From IMG/VR virus record IMGVR_UViG_3300036046_000019, positions 1-39,280 of that record: a DNA stretch of 39,280 bases, one strand, 5' to 3'. Source of the stretch: a virus. The stretch's first letter is position 1. Every line of letters starts with the position of its first letter. Of the stretch, positions 31,035 through 36,617 are shown in pieces. The notes under the pieces were generated by a model, which had not been told where the DNA came from, ran no database searches, and was given only the letters and a program-made list of their open reading frames with translations. The position numbers were made by a program, and so were the translations under genes.

Positions 31035-31064
31035 AGTATAGCACATCGATCAAGGGAATCGCAA
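31035..31064 (-). promoter_or_regulatory. Likely late promoter
   Basis: On the minus strand TTGCGA (31064-31059) and TATACT (31040-31035) are 18 bases apart. Transcription should begin near 31028, at the foot of the terminator hairpin. This is the only good minus-strand promoter I see between the surface-protein gene and the lysis genes. The region up to 31170 holds nothing else I can identify. Confidence 0.6.
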
Positions 31065-31170
31065 CGCCAGCCCTACATATCGTAGCGCCTCCAGATTACG
31101 TTATACTGAATAGCTCCGCGCTCCTGTCGAAGCAGCCCACCAAGCACGCTCGGCCGGGGCGCGGGGTGAT

Positions 31171-31701
31171 TTATCGTTCCGAGGCGCGATACCCTGCCGC
31201 AGCTGCATCAGCCGCAGCGTTAAAGCACCGGACGCCATCAAAGGTTCTGCTGTAAAACGTTCCGCGCGGCTCGTGATAGATGCCGCTGTCGTTGCCCTTT
31301 ATTTGTCCTTCCGCGCACGGCCACCAGGGCGGATCGACTTCAGTCGAGCGACCTTCCCCAAAGAAGATCGGCGCATTATCAGTACCCCCTCGAAAGCCTT
31401 CCCCCGGTGCGCGGGTCGGAAGTGGTACACTCGTAGGCCGAGGAGTGCGCGTGGGGATAGGCGTTCGGGTTGGGCGGGGCGTCTCAGTTGGCTTCGGTGT
31501 ATTGGTTGGGCCGGGTGTGTACGTCGCCGTGGGTAAAGGCGTCTCGGTTGGGATCGGGCTTGGTGTCCAGGTCGGAAGCACACCGACGCGCTGGCCTACA
31601 TTCGTCGCTGCTGAGACCACCATCCCAAACACACAGCACAGCGCAAGACTTCCCGCTCCAATCGCAAACACCCACCCACGCAGTGTTTTCGGCTTCTTCA
31701 T
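31171..31701 (-). CDS. Secreted/anchored Thr-Pro-rich protein with C-terminal surface domain
   Basis: 176 residues from the ATG at 31701 (AGGAGG eight bases upstream). An N-terminal helix (GWVFAIGAGSLALCCVFGMVV) acts as signal or anchor. It is followed by a long Thr/Pro linker of the PTxTPxPT type, very common in surface proteins of Chloroflexota. A C-terminal domain with CAEGQIKGNDSGIYHEPRGTFYSRT...CFNAAADAAAAGYRAS follows. That last pattern is seen in small cell-surface or nuclease-associated domains. It lies in the lysogeny region and may be made by the prophage to change the cell surface. It has its own ribosome site and ends before a strong terminator. Confidence 0.7.
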   Translation of the reverse strand: MKKPKTLRGWVFAIGAGSLALCCVFGMVVSAATNVGQRVGVLPTWTPSPIPTETPLPTATYTPGPTNTPKPTETPRPTRTPIPTRTPRPTSVPLPTRAPGEGFRGGTDNAPIFFGEGRSTEVDPPWWPCAEGQIKGNDSGIYHEPRGTFYSRTFDGVRCFNAAADAAAAGYRASER

Positions 31702-31839
31702 ACGGCGTACCTCCTGGCTGTACACCGTCTCAGCACGCTGCCGGGATTCCCGCTGTCACCTTCCTGTCATCTACACATCGGCAGTAGTAGTGCTATGCTC
31801 GCAAGTCCGTAGAACATATATGCTAAATAATGAGGAGTT

Positions 31840-32247
31840 ATGGACGCAAGTTTTCATGTGTCGCTCGCCGCAAGCTTCGCACGGCTCGCCACCATTCGCG
31901 ACCAATTGCACGAGCGCAAATCTTACGAACAATTCAGCAAGAGCGTATCGTGGCCCGTTGACGAGGCGTTTACAATGACAGAACCTGTTTTCGATAGCGC
32001 GCCATCCTCGTCTGCTGGCGTCCGAGCAACGGTGCGTGAAATGGTGCGAGTAACGCTGGCGTTCTTTATCTTCATCGGATCGGCTGTTGCTGGGCTTTGG
32101 TTCGGTACAGAAGCGATCCGATTGCTCATCGGTGGGGTGCTCTTGGTTGGCGTTTGGCCACTGTACGCTATCTTGCGACGAACGGCTGAAGCATCCGGCA
32201 TCGAACGGGCTGCCCACACTATCCGTGCCCACCGCGAACGCGCCTAG
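31840..32247 (+). CDS. Two-helix membrane protein in the lysogeny region
   Basis: 135 residues; GAGGAG precedes ATG. Two membrane helices lie near 71-90 and 95-112, with charged tails on both sides. Its 3' end overlaps the 3' end of the repressor gene by 29 bases (convergent). An extended -10 sequence (TGCTATGCT, 31791-31799) and an AT-rich stretch upstream may be its promoter. Proteins of this type and place are often made from prophages and exclude other phages, but there is no family match to support that here. Confidence 0.65.
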   Translation: MDASFHVSLAASFARLATIRDQLHERKSYEQFSKSVSWPVDEAFTMTEPVFDSAPSSSAGVRATVREMVRVTLAFFIFIGSAVAGLWFGTEAIRLLIGGVLLVGVWPLYAILRRTAEASGIERAAHTIRAHRERA

Positions 32248-32614
32248 CAAGTTCCTCTAGCTCGGTGGCAATCTCATCTGCATCTGGCCCCTGTGCCACT
32301 TCCATGATGGTACGATATGCCTCTGGCGTGGCGCGCTCCTTGAGCCATTGCTCAGCAAGCGCTACGCCCTGTGCTTCGTTTGCCTTGGGGTGGCTTTGTA
32401 TCCAACCCACATCAGGTACACGCCCACCCAATTCATCAAGCAAGGCTGTGAGAAAGTCACCATCAGGCCAATGCTCCCCCTTTTCGACTCGATAGAGCTT
32501 CGTTCGGTCTGGTAACTTCTCAAACCGTTTTTCGAGGCGTCGAAGCAGAGCAGCTTGCGTTATCCCCTGCCGCAAGCGGAGCGTCTTAATATACCCGCCC
32601 AATGCCACACTCAT
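32219..32614 (-). CDS. XRE-family repressor, leaderless
   Basis: 131 residues from the ATG at 32614. Residues about 5-60 are an XRE helix-turn-helix (YIKTLRLRQGITQAALLRRLEKRF...YRVEKGEHWPDGDFLTALLDELG). The rest is a short helical C-terminal region for dimerisation, without the LexA-type peptidase of lambda CI, so induction would not be through RecA-driven self-cleavage. There is no ribosome site; the predicted transcript starts at or within a base of the ATG, as for lambda cI from PRM. It probably binds the GTTGC-N6-GCAAC sites in the divergent region. Confidence 0.82.
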   Translation of the reverse strand: MSVALGGYIKTLRLRQGITQAALLRRLEKRFEKLPDRTKLYRVEKGEHWPDGDFLTALLDELGGRVPDVGWIQSHPKANEAQGVALAEQWLKERATPEAYRTIMEVAQGPDADEIATELEELARRVRGGHG

Positions 32615-32620
32615 GCCGTT

Positions 32621-32649
32621 AGTATACCGTGCGTGTTGCACGGCTGCAA
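32621..32649 (-). promoter_or_regulatory. Repressor promoter (PRM-like)
   Basis: On the minus strand TTGCAG (32649-32644), 17 bases, TATACT (32626-32621). The start would fall near 32614, giving a leaderless repressor message. One operator (32635-32650) covers the -35 and another (32651-32666) lies directly upstream, so repression and activation are both possible. Confidence 0.75.
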
Positions 32650-32724
32650 CGTTGCTTTTGTGCATCATTCTCCCCCTTGCAATTGTTGCTTCTATGCCCT
32701 ATACTCTTGTTGCACAAGAGCAAC
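32635..32724. promoter_or_regulatory. Operators O1-O4, GTTGC-N6-GCAAC
   Basis: Four 16-bp sites: O1 32635-32650 (perfect arms), O2 32651-32666 (GTTGC...GCATC), O3 32685-32700 (GTTGC...GCCCT) and O4 32709-32724 (perfect arms). O1 and O2 flank or cover the repressor -35. O3 lies in the spacer of the Cro promoter and O4 covers its start. This is a lambda-like divergent control region with a different site sequence. Confidence 0.78.
32677..32705 (+). promoter_or_regulatory. Cro-side promoter (PR-like)
   Basis: TTGCAA (32677-32682), 17 bases, TATACT (32700-32705). The start would be near 32712. Operator O3 lies in the spacer and O4 over the start. It drives the small Cro-like gene at 32734. Confidence 0.78.
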
Positions 32725-32733
32725 GGAGGGCAT

Positions 32734-32940
32734 ATGGAGACGGCTGCTAAAATCACTGAAGTCCTTGAAACCATCAAGGCGCGCCATCAGTTCACCGATG
32801 AAGAATTGGCCCAGTATGCTGGTGTAAGTCGGTGGACGATTTACCGCATCCGCAGGGGCGATATTGGCGAGACGGTCTCCACAAGTCTCGTTGGCACAAT
32901 CCTGCGCGAATACACCCCTTTGGCCGAACAGGCCGCTTAG
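32734..32940 (+). CDS. Cro-like helix-turn-helix protein
   Basis: 68 residues from the ATG at 32734 (GGAGG upstream). The core FTDEELAQYAGVSRWTIYRIRRGD (about 22-45) is a clear helix-turn-helix. It is divergent from the repressor and controlled by a promoter that carries the same operators, as Cro is. It is followed by a terminator, so it is expressed as a short single-gene message. It would compete with the repressor and move the phage towards lytic growth. Confidence 0.8.
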   Translation: METAAKITEVLETIKARHQFTDEELAQYAGVSRWTIYRIRRGDIGETVSTSLVGTILREYTPLAEQAA

Positions 32941-32968
32941 ACCGGCTCCACTCATATGCGAGCCGGTC
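32940..32968 (+). terminator. Terminator after the Cro-like gene
   Basis: GACCGGCTC (32940-32948) pairs with GAGCCGGTC (32960-32968) around an 11-base loop; a T-containing stretch (TCCTTTACATTT) follows. It separates the Cro message from the early promoter. Confidence 0.7.
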
Positions 32969-32987
32969 TCCTTTACATTTCTGTAAT

Positions 32988-33058
32988 GTTGCACAAAAGC
33001 CTCATAATGCTTCTTGACACTGTTGCATACAAGCCCTATAATGTTGCACGTAAGCAAC
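32988..33058. promoter_or_regulatory. Operators O5-O7 of the early promoter
   Basis: O5 32988-33003 and O6 33022-33037 have a perfect left arm (GTTGC) and a partly kept right arm; O7 33043-33058 (GTTGCACGTAAGCAAC) has two perfect arms. O6 fills the promoter spacer and O7 begins one base after the -10, the same plan as at the Cro promoter. This links the replication operon to the same repressor. Confidence 0.78.
33014..33042 (+). promoter_or_regulatory. Perfect consensus promoter of the early/replication operon
   Basis: TTGACA (33014-33019), 17 bases, TATAAT (33037-33042): a full match to the main sigma factor consensus with ideal spacing. The start would be near 33049, inside operator O7. 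It needs tight control in the lysogen, which O5-O7 would give. Confidence 0.88.
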
Positions 33059-33126
33059 AGATCGAAGCCCCCGCCGCGCTCGAACGCGACAGGGGCACCG
33101 CCACCCGAACAGCTAAGGAGACTCGG

Positions 33127-33819
33127 ATGACCACTTCCATTGTACCACCTTCCTCCCCCACCTCCTCTTCCCACGATCTGCGCGTGGCCTTCGTGCTCGA
33201 ACGGCTGGCGCAGGAGAACGCGCAGAACGCAGCCCAGGCCGGCGAGCGCGCGGCGTCCTACAAAGCCCAGGCCCGGAAAGCCTGGGGGCTTGGTGACTTC
33301 GAGCGCGCCACTGACCTTGGGCGTGCGGCTGACCAGGAAGCCCACGAGGCGGCATTCTTCAAGCGGGGGCGCACGGCCTACACGAACGCGCTCACCTACT
33401 GGAATCGCGGCATTCGGCCCGACCAGCTCAAGAGCGGCGCGTACATCCTCCCCTCGGTGGTGAGCGGCAAGAGCCCCCACCTGATCGTCAAGAACGGTGA
33501 TTGGATCTGCTGCTGTGACGCGGGAAGCCAGTTTCACTGGCCGATCGCCATGCTGGTGGCCCTCGAGATCGCGGGCGACGAGACCGAGGCGCACGACGAT
33601 GGAGAGGCCGCATGGCGCGCGCACGATGCCGAGATGAGCCGCACCTGCGCCTGCTACGACACGGGCACTGAGCAGCCGGCGTGCCTTGCCAGCGGTCGCT
33701 GCGAGGGCATCATCTCGGCCAGGGCAATCGAGCAGGCGGCGGCTGAGGCCGCGCCGATGCTGGCGGGGCGGGCCGAGCGCCTGGCACAGATCGAAGCTGA
33801 AGCCGCTGAGTGGTTTTAG
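33127..33819 (+). CDS. SWIM-like Cys/His protein, first gene of the early operon
   Basis: 230 residues from the ATG at 33127 (AGGAG upstream). A helical N-terminal half is rich in Ala, Glu and Arg. In the middle IVKNGDWICCCDAGSQFHWPIAMLVALEIA resembles a SWIM zinc domain (CxC...H), a small module that binds DNA or protein. A Cys-rich segment follows (CACYDTGTEQPACLASGRC), then another helix. It is the first gene after the consensus promoter. The exact role is unknown; an early DNA-metabolism or regulatory task is likely. Confidence 0.65.
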   Translation: MTTSIVPPSSPTSSSHDLRVAFVLERLAQENAQNAAQAGERAASYKAQARKAWGLGDFERATDLGRAADQEAHEAAFFKRGRTAYTNALTYWNRGIRPDQLKSGAYILPSVVSGKSPHLIVKNGDWICCCDAGSQFHWPIAMLVALEIAGDETEAHDDGEAAWRAHDAEMSRTCACYDTGTEQPACLASGRCEGIISARAIEQAAAEAAPMLAGRAERLAQIEAEAAEWF

Positions 33820-33828
33820 GAGGGGACC

Positions 33829-34239
33829 ATGCGACGCATTTTCAACGAAACCACTCGCCGCCACACCACGCGGCGGATCGTGATCGAACAGCGCCACGGA
33901 CGTGGCCACACTGCTGAGACGCAAGAAGTCGCAATCACGATCCGCACCCAGGCGTGGTATGACGCCGATCGGCGGGTGCTGGTGGTCGACCACGAAGCCG
34001 AATGCACCGTGCCCTACGACATCCCGTTGAATGACTTCCTGCGCCACTCTGGCGACGATCGTCTGCTCGAAACTCACAACACCGAGGCCGACGCAATCCG
34101 GCGCGCGGTGGAGCGTGCCGACTGGTGGATGCGCACAGTGGAAGATGCGATACCAGCGCTGGATACGCGCAGCGATGAAACGCTGATCGCCGACGAAGTG
34201 GGGCGAGGCAACTTCGTGCATTACCGCGCGGAGTGGTAA
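33829..34239 (+). CDS. Conserved-looking early protein of unknown function (136 aa)
   Basis: 136 residues; AGGAGGGGACC precedes ATG. The N-terminus is basic (MRRIFNETTRRHTTRRIVIEQRHGRGH), the middle beta-rich and the end acidic with aromatic residues. No family recognised. Spacing and ribosome site support expression as the second gene of the early operon. Confidence 0.6.
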   Translation: MRRIFNETTRRHTTRRIVIEQRHGRGHTAETQEVAITIRTQAWYDADRRVLVVDHEAECTVPYDIPLNDFLRHSGDDRLLETHNTEADAIRRAVERADWWMRTVEDAIPALDTRSDETLIADEVGRGNFVHYRAEW

Positions 34240-34266
34240 TTCAGAACTCCCGAAAGGAGTTGTGCT

Positions 34267-35112
34267 ATGCAAATCACAAACCGCTGGACCGATGAGACGA
34301 TCTACGACGCACCCGACGCCACTACGATGCGCGAGGCCGTGATGCTCGCGCTGAAGCATGGTGCCGTCCTGAGGCGTGCCGACCTGAGCGATGCCGTCCT
34401 GAGCGATGCCGACCTGCGCGGTGCCGACCTGAGCGATGCCGACCTGCGCGGTGCCGACCTGAGGCGTGCCGTCCTGAGCGATGCCGACCTGCGCGGTGCC
34501 GACCTGAGGCGTGCCGTCCTGAGCGATGCCGACCTGCGCGATGCCGACCTGCGCGATGCCGACCTGAGCGGTGCCGTCCTGAGCGATGCCGACCTGAGGC
34601 GTGCCGACCTGAGCGGTGCCGTCCTGAGCGATGCCGACCTGAGCGGTGCCGTCCTGAGGCGTGCCGTCCTGAGCGATGCCGACCTGAGGCGTGCCGACCT
34701 GAGCGGTGCCGTCCTGAGCGATGCCGTCCTGAGCGATGCCGTCCTGAGGCGTGCCGTCCTGAGGCGTGCCGACCTGCGCGGTGCCGACCTGAGCGATGCC
34801 AAAGAGGACGTGATCAGCATCCTCAACATCGTACCCAACGAGGTTGCAGGACTGCGGCTGGCGCTCGTGGAGGGGCGTGTCAACGGCCAGATGTATCGGG
34901 GCGAGTGCGCGTGCCTCGTGGGCACGATAGCCAACCTGCGGCACTGCCACCACACGAGCATTCCCGGTCTGCATCCCGATCCTGATCGGCCAGCCGAGCG
35001 GCTGTTCCTGGCTATTCGACAAGGCGACACGCCGGAGAGCAATCCGATCGCGCAGATCGTGGTTGGCTGGATTGACGAGTGGCTGGCAGCGCGTGAGGCG
35101 GTTCCAGCGTGA
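34267..35112 (+). CDS. Pentapeptide-repeat protein with conserved C-terminal domain
   Basis: 281 residues; AAAGGAG before ATG. Residues about 34-178 are 29 unbroken pentapeptide repeats of A(D/V)LxxA type, which fold as a four-sided right-handed beta-helix. Such helices can mimic DNA (as in MfpA/Qnr, which bind gyrase) or act as spacers. The C-terminal 100 residues (NEVAGLRLALVEGRVNGQMYRGECACLVGTIANLRHC...) are a separate domain also found at the end of other phage pentapeptide proteins. A role in protecting or modifying host topoisomerase is possible but not shown. The repeats could change in number. Confidence 0.82.
   Translation: MQITNRWTDETIYDAPDATTMREAVMLALKHGAVLRRADLSDAVLSDADLRGADLSDADLRGADLRRAVLSDADLRGADLRRAVLSDADLRDADLRDADLSGAVLSDADLRRADLSGAVLSDADLSGAVLRRAVLSDADLRRADLSGAVLSDAVLSDAVLRRAVLRRADLRGADLSDAKEDVISILNIVPNEVAGLRLALVEGRVNGQMYRGECACLVGTIANLRHCHHTSIPGLHPDPDRPAERLFLAIRQGDTPESNPIAQIVVGWIDEWLAAREAVPA
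34366..34800 (+). repeat. 29 tandem 15-base repeats
   Basis: Twenty-nine units of G(A/T)C-CTG-two codons-GCC, with no gaps. The two middle codons come from a small set (AGCGAT, AGGCGT, CGCGGT, CGCGAT, AGCGGT). First codon is GAC or GTC. The near identity makes gain or loss of units by slippage likely. It also leaves long open frames on the opposite strand that are not genes. Confidence 0.9.
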
Positions 35113-35249
35113 AATATGTTCCGTTCGGCCGGCGGGTCTACACACTCGCCGGCTGCACCATTGTGGATCGGCGGCGCTTTTCATCCCGCTGGTTTGCACG
35201 CCGTGTGGCAACCGGGATGCGGCGTATTCGAGAGGCGGCACGATCATGA
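35109..35249 (+). CDS. Small basic protein (46 aa), coupled on both sides
   Basis: A 46-residue frame starting with GTG in the stop of the pentapeptide gene (GTGA) and ending in an ATGA overlap with the next gene. The product is strongly basic (FGRRVYTLAGCTIVDRRRF then RRVATGMRRIREAARS), so it may bind nucleic acid. It fills exactly the gap between its neighbours, which is good evidence that it is translated. Confidence 0.6.
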   Translation: MKYVPFGRRVYTLAGCTIVDRRRFSSRWFARRVATGMRRIREAARS

Positions 35250-35617
35250 CACCCATCCTGAAGTGCGACGTATACGGCTGCTCGCTCCCCGCGCGGGAAC
35301 ACCAGCTCGCCGGCCGCGCCGATCGCATTGTGCATCTGTGTGTGCGGCACTTTGGGGAAGTCTCGCCGAGTCCCCTGCCCGATCCCCGGCGCTACGCCCG
35401 AATGACACAGATCGAGCGTGGCGCAGCGGTCGCACCGCTCACCATCGAGCAGGCGTGGCAGTTCGCACGGCAGTACGCGGCCTTCCTCGACACGATCTTG
35501 GACGGCACGAACGTGACAACCGACCCGCGCGCAGTGTTTGGCCAGGTGCTCGTGTGCGCCTATGCGTGGCGCGCAGAGCAGGCCCGGCCTGTGGGCTGCG
35601 ACGTGGCAGGAAGCTGA
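35246..35617 (+). CDS. Small zinc-binding early protein (123 aa)
   Basis: 123 residues from the ATG at 35246. The N-terminal CDVYGCSLPAREH...HLCVRHFGE has Cys and His at zinc-finger spacing. The rest is helical. It is coupled to the small basic protein by ATGA. Function unknown; it may act in replication or early regulation given its neighbours. Confidence 0.58.
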   Translation: MTPILKCDVYGCSLPAREHQLAGRADRIVHLCVRHFGEVSPSPLPDPRRYARMTQIERGAAVAPLTIEQAWQFARQYAAFLDTILDGTNVTTDPRAVFGQVLVCAYAWRAEQARPVGCDVAGS

Positions 35618-35676
35618 TATGGAATGGCGTTGGTGACAGCGCCATTCTACTACGAACTCTCAGAAGGTGCAAACCG

Positions 35677-36444
35677 ATGACAACTGACCTGGCAACCACC
35701 GACAGCGCCACCATTATCGAGCGCGTCATCATTGCCGGTGATCTGTCGAAGCTTCAGCCGCAGGAGCGCGTGAGCTATTACAACGCGGTGTGCAGCTCGC
35801 TCGGCCTGAACCCGCTGACCAAGCCCTTTGAGTACATCACGCTGAACAACAAGCTCACGCTGTACGCCACACGCAACTGCACGGATCAGCTCCGCGCGGC
35901 CAAGCGGGTGAGTGTCCAAATCGCAGCGCGCGAGAAACTGGAGGATATCTACGTCGTGACGGCCCGCGCCACGCTGCCGGACGGTCGCGCCGATGAGAGT
36001 ATCGGCGCGGTGAACATCGCCGGCCTACGTGGTGACAATCTCGCCAACGCGCTGATGAAGGCCGAGACGAAGGCGAAGCGCCGCGCCACACTGAGCATCT
36101 GTGGTCTCAGCTTTGCCGACGAAACCGAGGTACCGACGATCCCCGGCGCGCAGCCGGTGGTGGTGGATAGCGCTACCGGTGAGATTGTAAGCGGCCACAC
36201 GAACGGCAACGGCAAGAAGCCACCCACAGCAGCAGGCGCACGGGCGCGTTTCTTCCAGAAGTGGGGGCCAGAACTGCGACTCGCAGGCGATGCGCTCTCG
36301 TGGGATGGTGTATGCGGGGCTCTCGATTGGGCAGGAAACACACCTGAGCCGGCAACGGTGGCGCAGTGGGCTGAGGCCAATCAGTGGGTAGCAGATGCAT
36401 TAGCAGGTGGCGTGGCGGAGACTGCCGAAGAGCCCGCGCTGTGA
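35677..36444 (+). CDS. Single-strand annealing-type recombination protein
   Basis: 255 residues from the ATG at 35677 (AGAAGGTG upstream). The block YYNAVCSSLGLNPLTKPFEYITLNNKLTLYATRNCTDQLR, later GRADESIGAVNIAGLRGDNLANALMKAETKAKRRATLSICGLSFADETEV, matches phage proteins annotated as recombination or annealing proteins (RecT/Sak-like). These pair single strands during replication and recombination. The C-terminal part (about 155-255) is a flexible linker and a small helical region. It lies just before the primase-helicase. No separate exonuclease is seen in the window. The exact family is not certain. Confidence 0.65.
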   Translation: MTTDLATTDSATIIERVIIAGDLSKLQPQERVSYYNAVCSSLGLNPLTKPFEYITLNNKLTLYATRNCTDQLRAAKRVSVQIAAREKLEDIYVVTARATLPDGRADESIGAVNIAGLRGDNLANALMKAETKAKRRATLSICGLSFADETEVPTIPGAQPVVVDSATGEIVSGHTNGNGKKPPTAAGARARFFQKWGPELRLAGDALSWDGVCGALDWAGNTPEPATVAQWAEANQWVADALAGGVAETAEEPAL

Positions 36445-36617
36445 AGCCCGTACCGCGCCGGCGGATGCGCCCTCGGCTCCGCCGGCCTGCCTTCGACACG
36501 CACCTGAGCCTGTGGCTTGATACGGCGATCGTGAATATCGAACAGGCACAGCACCCGTGGGAACGGCGCTTCTGGCGCCGGGTGAAGCGATTTGTAGAAC
36601 GTCGGATCGGTCTGTAA
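36441..36617 (+). CDS. Small basic protein before the primase (58 aa)
   Basis: 58 residues from GTG at 36441 in the stop of the annealing gene (GTGA); its TAA overlaps the primase ATG (TAATG). The N-terminus is Arg/Pro-rich, the rest an amphipathic helix rich in Arg and Trp. It may help load the primase-helicase. No family known. Confidence 0.58.
   Translation: MKPVPRRRMRPRLRRPAFDTHLSLWLDTAIVNIEQAQHPWERRFWRRVKRFVERRIGL

Noticed and set aside
32941-32951. 11-base match to the tRNA 3' end (ACCGGCTCCAC) as a second attachment core
   Set aside because: It is the left arm of the terminator after the Cro-like gene and the match is too short; the real second site should lie outside the window.
34366-34800. 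CRISPR-like array
   Set aside because: The units are 15 bases, in frame, with no separate spacers; this is a pentapeptide-coding repeat.
32692-35328. Long minus-strand open frame opposite the pentapeptide gene, with AQDG/AQVG repeats
   Set aside because: It is the antisense shadow of the 15-base repeats and runs through the control region and operators. It lacks a ribosome site, and the plus-strand genes explain the region.
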